64,000 nucleotides of DNA, from the NCBI GenBank assembly GCA_943737045.1, contig CALSFV010000472.1, positions 45,552 to 109,551 of the forward strand, read 5' to 3'. A program made the position numbers and the translations under genes. The stretch's first letter is position 1; each line of letters begins with the position of its first letter. Shown piece after piece: positions 1-12,149 of the stretch. The notes below the pieces were generated by a model, which worked only from the letters and a program-made list of their open reading frames with translations, had not been told where the DNA came from and ran no database searches. Source of the stretch: Parapristionchus giblindavisi (taxonomy: Eukaryota > Nematoda > Chromadorea > Rhabditida > Diplogasteridae).

Positions 1-2
1 GG

Positions 3-3000
3 TTAGAATTAGAAGGAGACGATGATTTATTAGGACCAAATGTATCTCCTGATATGAGAAATAAACAACCAACTACACAATATGGTCCAATGAGTGCTCC
101 ACCTATTCCTATTGTAAGTCATCTAATATTATTGATTGATTATATTGCTTGATTTGAGGTTGATCAGAATGGACATTCAACAACTTCTTCATTCTCTACA
201 GGAACACCAACAATAATGAGAAATGATGAAGCATTACGGAGTATGTTATATTCATTTATTTGTTGTTTTTTGATTGATTTAGTTACAATTCATAATTTTT
301 TTTGTTTTTTAAAAATAATATATGTAATTGTTAAAATCATATTTTTATTATTGAATACTGGACTACAGTATTGAACAATGAGAATTTCTTTATCTTCTTT
401 CTGCCAAAATTTTATTTACGATAGATTTTTTCCATATGTGGGATAATGGAACTTCATTGATAGAAATAATATTTAGTTCTTTGTTCTTTGTACATATAGT
501 ATAGACTCTTCTTGGATTATGTAAATGAAAGAGATGATAGAGGAAGAATAACATAAAAATATAATACGAAAGTGAAAAGATTCTATCCCCCCCCTCTCTA
601 TTTCCTCTATGAAACTATTACAATGACTAATAATAAACAAATTGAAACATAAAACCAACATTTTACATGATTGATAATTTTTAAATAAGTAATTGAATAT
701 ATAAAACATAATTTGTAGATGATCTGGATGATTCATTGGAAGATGCCCCTCAATCTGCTCCTCCTGTTGGTAAACAACCAAATGCAATTGTAAGTTGAAC
801 ACTTATTATTACTAGGGATACTGTAGAACACTCAATAATGATTAATCAATTAATCGATAATCATTATTATGAACGTCACGTCATATTTGAATTGTCACTG
901 TTATGTCTCACGCTTGATATAAGTTAACTTAATTCAGTTTGACATATAATAAATATTGAATATATTCCATGATCTTCTCCTCCTTTCTTCTCCGAATCCC
1001 CATTCCTATAAATATCTTCCATATATCTCTTGTAATATCCTATTCTTTTCTTTCTTATATCATCTTTATAATAATTTCATTCTATGATCTCTCTTTCATA
1101 TCATTTTGATAGTTTGCAATCCCTTTTAATCTTTAACTGAACTCATTTATGGATGAGTGAATAGGCGCCAGAGTTCTTTACAATTGTTTCTCTATATTCA
1201 ATACCTACTACTCTCCTCCCTCTAGATCTCTTCTCTACCTCTCCCTTTCACTCCCTCCCTCTAGATTTTCTCTACCTCTCCCATGTCTCTTGGATGCAAA
1301 CAGTGAAAAATACTGTACAACAAATGCGTAGGTGTCGAGAGGAAGTAAGGGATATGGTCAGAGGGAGAGAGAGGGGAAAGGGGGAGGAGAAGACAAAATA
1401 GATCATTTTGAGTGAATCTGAATAGTACTGCATATATTATGGCTTGTACCCTAACTCTGATAGACAGTAGATCAATAATAACATTATACCGTAACCTAGA
1501 GTTGATTCAGTTGCACCATAATGGGGATACACATGGTATAAGTCGTCTACAACAATCACTCTCTACACCATGTCCACAAGAAATCGCTCCTTCCAATAGT
1601 AGGAAAGATAGCGAATATCGACGTTTTAAAGTTTGTATTATTATCATAGTAATATTAATCCATGCACTGCTTATAGCACAATCACTGCAAGAAACTACTA
1701 ATAAATATCAATATTTAGTCATGTTTTGTAATAATCTTACGAAAGAGAGTAAGGATGATAATTGACTTGACTATAGAGTTGAATAGATAGAGACAACATC
1801 ATATCCTTCTTATCTTCTATCATTTCCTTTGTCGGCCGCCCCTTATTCTGGAATCGGATACAATATTATCATAGATAGGGATGGAATATAGATAGTGAAT
1901 AACTATTTTGGGGATTCTATCAGATCATTCAAATATTTTCATTGTGATCTATGATCACATGAACAACACTGCACACAACGACACTCCCACAATATAAATG
2001 CATAAATAATATAAATAATTGCATTACATTGCAGTCAGAAGGAAGTCAAGCGGGTCATATGCCAGCAGGACCAGAAGTAGAAGCAACATTAGATGATCTA
2101 TCTCCTATATCTGATGACGTCACCAATGGAGTTCCTTCTTCTTCTACACAAAATGCATTGAATCCATCTGAGAGAAAATCTAAATTTCCCCTTTTAATGG
2201 TCAGTTAAATCTCTTTATTAATATTGAGTAGATATATTGAATGAAAGTTAGAAATGATCTCATATCTTGATCTCTTGATTCCCATAGTTTTGTAAATCTA
2301 AGATTTCATTAAAGATTACGGTTATTCAAAACGATTACGTCACTATTCAGAGAGAAAAAGAGATGGAGGTCAAAACGATTTGTACTCAAACGGTTCAATG
2401 AATCAAAGATTAAGATTTTGCTCTAGAATTCACTTTAGTTTTTTGCGAATAAAAAGAACATCCCGAGCTAATTTTTTCTCCGCTCTGGCAACGCTCTCTC
2501 GTAAAGAAAGCGAGAGAGTATTGCCAGAGCGGAGAGTTTATATTTTTTACTACAACGTATCAATTTCAGCAAGACTCTGTAGTGACTGGACCGATAGCGA
2601 AACATTCAAAAACTGAACAGGTTAAATTTTTAATTTTTTTCTGCGACGCACTTCATCTATATCTGGTACGTATGAAATTGTTTCGATTCTCATACATTGA
2701 GCCAAAAGTTACTTAAATACAAGAATAGCGTTTCGTACCTCGATACACTCAAGTAGAGTTCAGCTAGAATGTAAGCTATCTCGGTTTCTTATATTCTAGT
2801 TGAGCGTTCAGCTTAAATGAAAACGTAATTGGGCTAACTATCATTTAAGATCCAAATCGGCAAAAGATCAGGGAAGAGCAGCGCTTCAGCGTTTAAGCTG
2901 AAGGGGCATTTCTAGCTGAACTTAATCTAACAAGGGAATCCTTTCAGCTCGCGGAAACCAATCCAGATGAAAATTTGCAGAAGCATTGTTGAAGGCGATA

Positions 3001-6000
3001 GAAAATGATATGTGAAGTCGAAAAATGGAGCAGTGCAATACCCTAGCCGCAGCATCTATCCAAACTTGGTCAAACTTAGTGCGCATTCGCCGCATTCTGA
3101 AGCAATGAATGAAACCTTATTGGTGGCGCAGTTCCTTCGTACAACAGCTTTGATGTTATCTTTTCGGAATCTTTTTGTCTGTAATGTACGAGATACTTTC
3201 CAATGCATTCACCAATCAAATTGATACCATTCTTCAGAGATAGGAACAATAAATTCGGGGGGGGGGTGACATTTCCGCAACGGCATTTCCGCAACCGACA
3301 TTTCCGCAACCGACATTTCCGCAACCGACATTTCCGCAACGGGGAATAACTCGGCTCGTCGGGGTCCTAGAACCATGGGATGGGTATCATTGTGATCAGC
3401 ATCGGTAACACTATCATGTCACATATTGATCTTTGATCTTTGCTAACTCCGCTACATTTTTGCAATGAGGCGTGATTTCGCTCAAAATCATTCAAGACGA
3501 GCGGGAAGGGTATCGTTCGACTCCTCATCACCTGTATATATCCAACCAATAATTGACCTTTGATCTTTTCCAACTCGGCCTCACATCGGCAACGAGAACC
3601 ATCAGTCCGAAGTCGGTACCATATCCGGAACCATGTGAAACCGAGGTCCTAAAATGGATGTAACGCTCGAATGTTAATGCAGGGTGGAACCTTGCATCGC
3701 CTCCCTTGATGTGGTTTGCCGACCGCCAAAGAGCCCCTCAGAGACCCAGCTCTCTCTACTTGCTTTCAAGACCCTCGCGACACGCGCACACGCGTCCACG
3801 CGATGGTGAGCTACCGTAATCTACCGTAACCCGGTTCGGTGGGTCAGATCAAGTTCGGTGGGTCAGATTTGACTAAAAATTGTCGAAACAGCCACTACTT
3901 TTGAGTAATCATCATAAGCTATTGCAAAAAACCGTAATCTACCGAAATCCGGTTCGGTGGGTCACATCAAGTTCGGTGGGTCAGATTTTACTAAAAATTG
4001 TCAGAATGGCCACTATGTGTGTGATATCATTATGAGTTATTGTAAACTACCGTAATATACCGTAACCCAGTTCGGCGGGTCAGATTAAGTGCGGTGGGTC
4101 AGATTTCAGTATAAATTGTCCAAATGGTCACTATGTGCGGGGTATGATCATGAGTTGTTGTAAACTACCGTAATCTACCGTAACCCGGTTCGGTTGGTCA
4201 TGTCAAGTGCGGTGGGTCAGATTTCACTAAAAATCGTCAGAATGGCCACTACGTGTGCTTTACAGTAATTGACAACAGTTCATAACTGTTTCGCACACAT
4301 ATTGGTCATTCCGACAACTTTTAAAGAGATCTTACCCATCGCATTTGATCTGACCAACCGAACAGAGTTACGGTAGATTACGGTAGTTTGCAATAGCTCA
4401 TACTGATAGCGCACACATAGTGACCATTTGGACAATTTTTAGTGAAATCTGACCCATGGCACTTGATCTGACCCACCGAACCGGGTTACGGTAGATTACG
4501 ATAGTTTACAATAACTCATAATCATACCGCGCACATAGTGACCATTTGGACAATTTTTAGTGAAATCTGACCCATGGCACTTGATCTGACCCACCGAACC
4601 GGGTTACGGTAGATTACGGTAGTCCGCCATAGCTAATAATGATATTGCACACGTAGCGGCTATTCAGACAATTTTTAGTGACATCTGACCCATGGCACTT
4701 CATCTGACCCACCGAACCGGGTTACGGTAGATTACGGTAGCTCACCATCGCGTGGACGCGTGTGCGCGTGTCGCGAGGGTCTTGAAAGCAAGTTGAGAGA
4801 CCTGGGTCTCTGAGGGGCTCTTTGGCGGTCGGCAAACCACATCAAGGGAGGCGATGCAAGGCTCCATCCTGCATTAACATTCGAGCGTTACATCCATTTT
4901 AGGACCTCGGTTTCACATGGTTCCGGATATGGTACCGACTTCGGACTGATGGTTCTCGTTGCCGATGTGAGGCCGAGTTGGAAAAGATCAAAGGTCAATT
5001 ATTGGTTGGATATATACAGGTGATAAGGAGTCGAACGATACCCTTCCCGCTCGTCTTGAATGATTTTGAGCGAAATCACGCCTCATTGCAAAAATGTAGC
5101 GGAGTTAGCAAAGATCAAAGATCAATATGTGACATGATAGTGTTACCGATGCTGATCACAATGATACCCATCCCATGGTTCTAGGACCCCGACGAGCCGA
5201 GTTATTCCCCGTTGCGGAAATGTCGGTTGCGGAAATGCCGTTGCGGAAATGTCGGTTGCGGAAATGTCGGTTGCGGAAATGTCACCCCCCCATAAATTCA
5301 CATTGTTGGCGGCGAATGCGCGCCAACAATTGACCAAGTTTGGATGGATGCTGCGGCTCGGGTATTGCCCTGCTGCATTTTCCGACTTCACATATCATTT
5401 TCCATTGCTTTCAACAATGCCTGGGCAAATTTTCATCTGGATTGCTTTCCGCGAGCTGAAAGGATTCCCTTGTAAGTAATGTAGTTAGCTGAGACATTGC
5501 TAAGCAACTTTTGGCTCAGTGTAGTCCTAATCATGAGGTATTGTGTTAAAAATGTTTTTTATGACTAAAGCAAACTAAATAAACTTTATTAAAGAGAATA
5601 AACAATTAAAAGGCAAATCACACTGATCCGAAAATTGTTGATACTCTTTTACTGGAATTATTCCTTATAGATCACACGTTTATTTACGGAACAATGTGAT
5701 TTTCCTATTAATTAATTACTTTCTCATCAACAGAAATTTCATTTTATTTTATTTATATTAGTCTTTAAAAGAACTTTTATCACAGAAACTCATGATTGAG
5801 ACTTTGAGAATCCCAAAAATCACACTCAAAGGAAATATATGATGTGTGTGTGCTGTTGAACATCTCAGATGGACGATTTTAAATTCATTAAAAACAATAT
5901 TTAGGTGATGATAATGCACACTCTGAAGACAAAGATAGCTAAATACACTTCATTCTTCGATAAGGCTTTCCTTCATCTTCATCCCACTGCTTCTGATGAA

Positions 6001-9000
6001 CAAATCATTGAGGTCACTGTTTTATAAATTATCTTTTAGATTTACATTTCGGAAAACTATATTTTGTGATTGATTTATTAATGATTGATATATGTTCAGG
6101 GTTGTACAATCATAGCGAAGGTCATGACAAAGGCATGGGTGTTCCCTAAAATCTCTCATGATCTATCATATGCTTTATGTGATTATATGAGGTCTGAAGT
6201 TAAAGGAGATGGATTGGAGATGAGGTTACTTATGTCATTATAATGTGAACGAAGATATTTGATCTTTGATCTTTCTGAATGGATGTATGGTGATCTGTGT
6301 ACTATCCTTCACACTTTCATGCACTTATCTCGTTCACATTTGGTGTCATGTATAGTCAACCTCTTCTTCTTTCTCAATTATCTTATTATCCATTCATCTA
6401 TTCATAAATCTATATCTTCAGGGACAATAACTATTTTGACAATCTCATCGCCCATTTTGTATCACCGAACAAATGCGAAAGTGGTACGGTTTAATAAATG
6501 ATATTCAAAAATAAACATGATTTGCATATTTATCCATAAACAATTAAAGATCAAAGATCAATTTCATTTCAGTTCGTCTTGCGTGCGGTCGTGTTCTTGA
6601 GGAGTGTATGTCATCTAATAATAGAGAATATATTATCAATAAGGGACTACTAAGAAGGATTGTTAGTACGGCTGAGAAATTGAATAAGGTGAGACCTAGC
6701 AAGTCATCATTTGTCATCAAAATACATTGTCAATATGAATTCGACTTGTGCGGCTTTTTTACAAAAAAGTCAGAAGACTGAATAACGAATCGATCGATTA
6801 TTTATGATGAAGAATGAAATAATAATCAATCGATAATTTGAGAACCCTGATCAACAAAGAATGAGCTTGAGTATAATGGAGAGTCTCTTCAAGCATTCAC
6901 CAGCCACTTCCAACAGGTATGGGTGGTCTCGAAGAGAAAATCATAAACTACCGTACTCTCAGGCTTATTGATTACGGTGTACTTGATCATATTCTACTTA
7001 CGTGTAAACGTGCAACAGACACACCGAAGACTTTGAGGTATAATTCAGATTACTGTATTAGTAATACTGTAGTTGATGGATTGATAAGAAATAATAGAAG
7101 GATAAATGAGAAATAATCGTGATATTGAATTGATGACGTCATTGAAGAACAGTGATGATCCGTTGTTCTATATTATAGAAAGAGATCTTAGATGAGATAA
7201 TGATCCTAGTCTGTCTAAGAGAAGGAGAGGGAGGAGAGGGAGGGAGAGGGTGGGGAGAGGGAGAGGGAGAGTAAGAGAGGGAGAGGGAGAGTAGGAGAGG
7301 GAGAGGGAGAGTAGGAGAGGGAGAGGGAGAGGGAGAGTAGGAGAGGGAGAGGGAGAGTAGTGATGAATGAATAAGGACAAAATGATCGACGTCATTCTGT
7401 AATGAATTGTTTTAGGCGGGGCTAAAGGTATAAAAAGTAGTGAGAAATGAGAATGACCATATGAGAGAGTAGAGAGAGAGTATAGAAGAAAGAAGAGAAT
7501 ATAGAGATATAGATAGTTAATCTACTCTTGATCCATTTACTATGACGATAGATGATCTCATTTGTGTTCATTTCAACCACGAAGTCGACTCTTTCCAAAA
7601 AAGTTCCGACACTTTCTCTTTGTTATTCCTTCTTTCTCTATATAACATAAACTTATCCTTGTTCTTTATGTCCATTGCTCTTGAGATCTTTCTCTCCTTT
7701 CAATAATGCTTTTCAAATATTTTTCTTTAATCAAAGTCATTGATATAATTCTTTGATTGCAGACACGCAGCTCTTGCTTTGGCTAATCTTTCATTGTATT
7801 CTGATAATGATTGTAAGAAGAAGATCATTCAGAAAAAGGTTATTATTTTATCCCTTATTTATGTTTATTCAACACTTTTTCCCGTAACCCGTCATTGACC
7901 CCGTTCATTTCTTTTAATCTTTTTTGTGTTCTTTCTCTTTATCTTCATATAATCTCTTCATATGCTTCATCTCTTCATCTATAATCTTTTATCTTATCTC
8001 TTCCAATCATTCTATCCATTCCCTATCTACAACAACCATATCTATTCTGCAGGATAATCCTAATTATTTTAACAATAAAACAGTTAACGATTAATAAAAC
8101 AGAAAAGCTCATGTAATCCTCCAGCTTGAACAATGATCTCACTCAATCAATATAATCTTTTAATCGATTAAAGGTCCCTGAATGGTTATTCCTTTTGGCT
8201 TCTCAACATGATGATATCACTCGATACTATGCATGTCTCGCTGTATGTATGTTGGCCAGTACGAAGGTAGATCAATCAAACATCAATCAATAATGAATCA
8301 ATAATCAATAATCAGGAAATGGAGCAAGCCGTGATTAAGTCTGGTAATCTTCCATTGGTGGAATCATTTCTGAGTACAAAGAATCCATCAGATTTCGCAC
8401 CAGATCATTATAAATACTCTCATAGTCGACCATCTGATTGGCTTGTAAAGTATGTTATTATTATATGTCACTAATGTTTAAGAATTGTGAACACTCCAAA
8501 TCAACGAGTTCCCAGGTTTTAGAAAAAGTAGCAGAGAAACCGAAAACGTAAAGTTCAAATTCGAATTCTCGGGCACGAAAAAATCGTGAATTCTAATGTA
8601 CATTTTCGATCTATCATGTAAACTAGCATAAACAATTAAGCTTACTTACAGATTGTTACCAATGCTTCAATCGAAGTGTCGAGAGGCTAAACAAATGGCT
8701 GCATTCCATCTAACTATGGAGGCTATCATAAAGAAAGATCAGAATAAACTTGATTTATTTGAGGTTAGTTTATATTTAATAATCAATCATCACTCTGTAT
8801 ATCCATTTATCCATTATTCCTCTTCTACATTTTTTTCTTCTAACCCATATTTCACTGATTCTAATAAGATAGAAACATTTGTTTACATTTAAAATAGTGT
8901 CCGACCCCACCTCGATGTCGACCTATCTCCTTCTTCTTCTTCATTATCGCCGAATAACATCAAAATCTCAATGAGCAACACTTTGTCTGGCCCCAATAAG

Positions 9001-12000
9001 TCCCTTTCCTTCTCTCATCTTCTTTCTCTCTATGATCATATCTTCTCCCACACATTCTCTTCTTTCATTCTTAAAACCAGTCATGGATGAATATCTACCG
9101 TAACGTCATCTTCTCTCACATCATCCTAGCTTTAGATTGAATAGATTTCAACACCAACCCACTATATCCTGTCTCTATATTCATTCCAGCTTATTCGTCA
9201 TTCCTTTTGTCTCTAATTTGCTCATCCCTACAGAATATATAGAGTGAGAAATATGATAGAAATAGATGTATCGACTATAACTAAAGCCTCTTTTAATATA
9301 ATCTCATGATGACTATTATGGAACGGATTAAAGAGAAAGATGATGAAGATTGCAATTTACAAGAGAAACACAATCCATTCAATAATATGTTTATCTCGTT
9401 CAGATCGGATCAGAAGATAGAGGGAGATAGGGAGAGAGGGAGGGAGAGGGAGAGGGAGAAGAGAGGGAGAGAGAGAGAGAGGGATGGAGAGTGAGAGATA
9501 TGCATTGATCAAAGTTTGTCTTTGACACTTCTGAAAAGAGATCAAGATGAGACTAATAACTCTTTCTATCCATATATGGTATGTACATATATGACTCAGT
9601 CAATTGATCTGTATAAGGAAGATCCATAGAATGAATTGAATGAATAATAGAATAGTTAACATTTATCATTCATCCTTCTTCATTCATCACTCGTGATTCT
9701 TCTTCTTCATCAATTTCCTTAGAGGACACAAATAGCGTAACTATTTGTGATTCAGATCGCAATTCCATTCATTCTTCTATAAATTAGAAGTTAATCATCG
9801 GAAATAGGAATTAGATGATTATATTCGATGATGGTCTAATCCCTTTCTATCTTCATATCACATATAAACAAATATATTGAAAATATTTGACGACTAGAAT
9901 AGTCTACATCACAACATCGTCGTCATAAATACATATGCACATTTGTGCATTGTAAATCAATCAAGAATGAATTTGTGATCATTCATAATGGAGAATGCGT
10001 CAAAGAATGACTGATATGGATAGATGATAAGAAGGAAATCCCTTCCCCTGATAAGGATCATATTCAATTCATTATGAATATATGATCTATTCACTTTCAT
10101 TAGATGAATCTATTATGATCATTCTAATCATATTCATAATTTTACGAATAAGATTAATAAGAGAATATGAATGAATATCTTATCATGCTCATTACTATCA
10201 CAGTCTTAATCCTCCACGTGTGTCTGTATCGTTCTCTCCTTCTCCCTCTCTCTCCCTCTCCCTCTCCCTCTGCCTCTCCCTCTCCCCCTCCCTCTCCCTC
10301 TCCCTCTCTCACTCCTCCCTCCAACCCCGCCCATTCGTCCCTCTTCTCTCGTCTCTTCTCATCATCTCATATACACTATGGCTGGTCGTCTACCAACTCC
10401 TCCATCATCTCCAATCCATTCATTCCTCACTCCTCCATTATCTCCATTGATCCTTACAAGACAATCATCATCTGAATCTGAATATCTGGAAGATCCTCAT
10501 CATGTTCCTGGTCCTTCATCTCCCCCATTGAAGACCAATCTTATTCCTTCAACTCATCGATCAGTCAAAATGGTTCAATTCCATCGATCAAGGACTAGAC
10601 ATGTATTTCATCCATATAAAGTAAGTATATCCCCTCCTCCCTCTCTGATTGATCTTTGATCTTTCATCTATACAATCTTGGCGCCAGCGCTCCTCTATTT
10701 CACAATTGGCGCCTTGATATTAATTGTTTCCGCTCTTTTGTAGTGATTACTCATATGATATTAAATAGATAGAAGGCTTTGATAAGACAGAAATCGAAGA
10801 TAACAATCCCCTCCCTATCCCTCTCTCTCTGCCTCTTCTTCTCCCTGTCTCCCTCTCCCTCTTTCGACTTCTTCTTCATAATCTTATTCTTCTTCTATTC
10901 ATTACTTTGAGTTCCAATGATTAAGCTAAGAACAAAGAGAATTGATACTTGTCAAGAGAAGAAAAAGAACCAATGGTTATTGTCCCTCTACCTCTTGACT
11001 CTTCTCTCCCTCTCCCTCTCCCTCTCTCCCTCCCTCTCCCTCTTATTGCCCACTCATATCTAGCCTGAGGCGTATCGTCATATCTTGATTCACTTTCTGT
11101 TCCTTCTTGATTCATTCTGATCATTGGCAGTGATAGATGAAGTGAGGGAGAGGGAGAGAGGGAGGAATAAGGAGAGGGAGAGGGGAGAAAGAGGAGAGGG
11201 AGAGGGAGGTGACAAAGTTTAAGCATAAGAACCGATGGCAAAAACAGTAAGGAGACGGCACGCTTATTGAGTAAATGAGTACGTCATTGACCGGTAATGA
11301 GAGAGTGAACATATGAGGGAGAGGGAGAGAGAAGGAGAGGGAGAGGGAGAAGGAGAGAGAGAGGAAGGAGAGGGAGAGGGAGAAGGAGAGGGAGAGGAAG
11401 GAGAGGGAGAGGGAGAAGGAGAGAGAGGGAAAGGGAGAGGGAGAGGAGAAGCAGAAGTAGAGACAGAAATGTAGTAAGTGATAAGATAGGAATGAGCATA
11501 TTTGACTGATCATTTTGTTATTTCCTTATTCTTCGTCTATTTTCTCATCTTTTACCTTATTGGACTTTTGCACGTGTGATCATCTTAACAACAACATCTT
11601 CCTCTTCTATTCTATTTTGTATGTATTCTATCTCATCTGATCATTATCACATATTTTGATCTTGAATCTTTGATCTTTAATATTTGATCTTTGATCTTTA
11701 ATCTTTGAACTCGTTGATTATCTTCTATCATTATAGGAGATAGGAGCAATTCAAGCCCTTAAAGAAGTGGCTTCATCTCCGGATGAAGTTGGAGCTAGAT
11801 TTGCATCTGAAGCACTTACAGTAATTGGTGAAGAGGTACAATTGATCTTTAATCTTTGATCTTTAATCTCTGATATTTGATCTTTGATTTTTTATCATTG
11901 ATCTTTGATCTTTGATCAGTGTTTATCTGTTCCAGGTTCCTTATAAGTTGGCGCAACAAGTACCCTCGTGGACAATAAACGACGTACAATATTGGGTGAA

Positions 12001-12109
12001 AAAGGTGAGTGATGGGGAGATAATTGGGAGTGTTCACGTTATCTATTCTATTCTATCAGTTACAATCATTAATTATCATTCCTTATCATGGCCCTTTTTA
12101 TCATTCTAC

Positions 12110-12149
<40 letters not shown>

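Noticed and set aside
4978..5184. 68-residue frame ([14 protein letters not shown]...) found four times
   Set aside because: It is repeated because it lies in both arms of both foldback copies; it starts at TTG, not ATG, and has no known motif.
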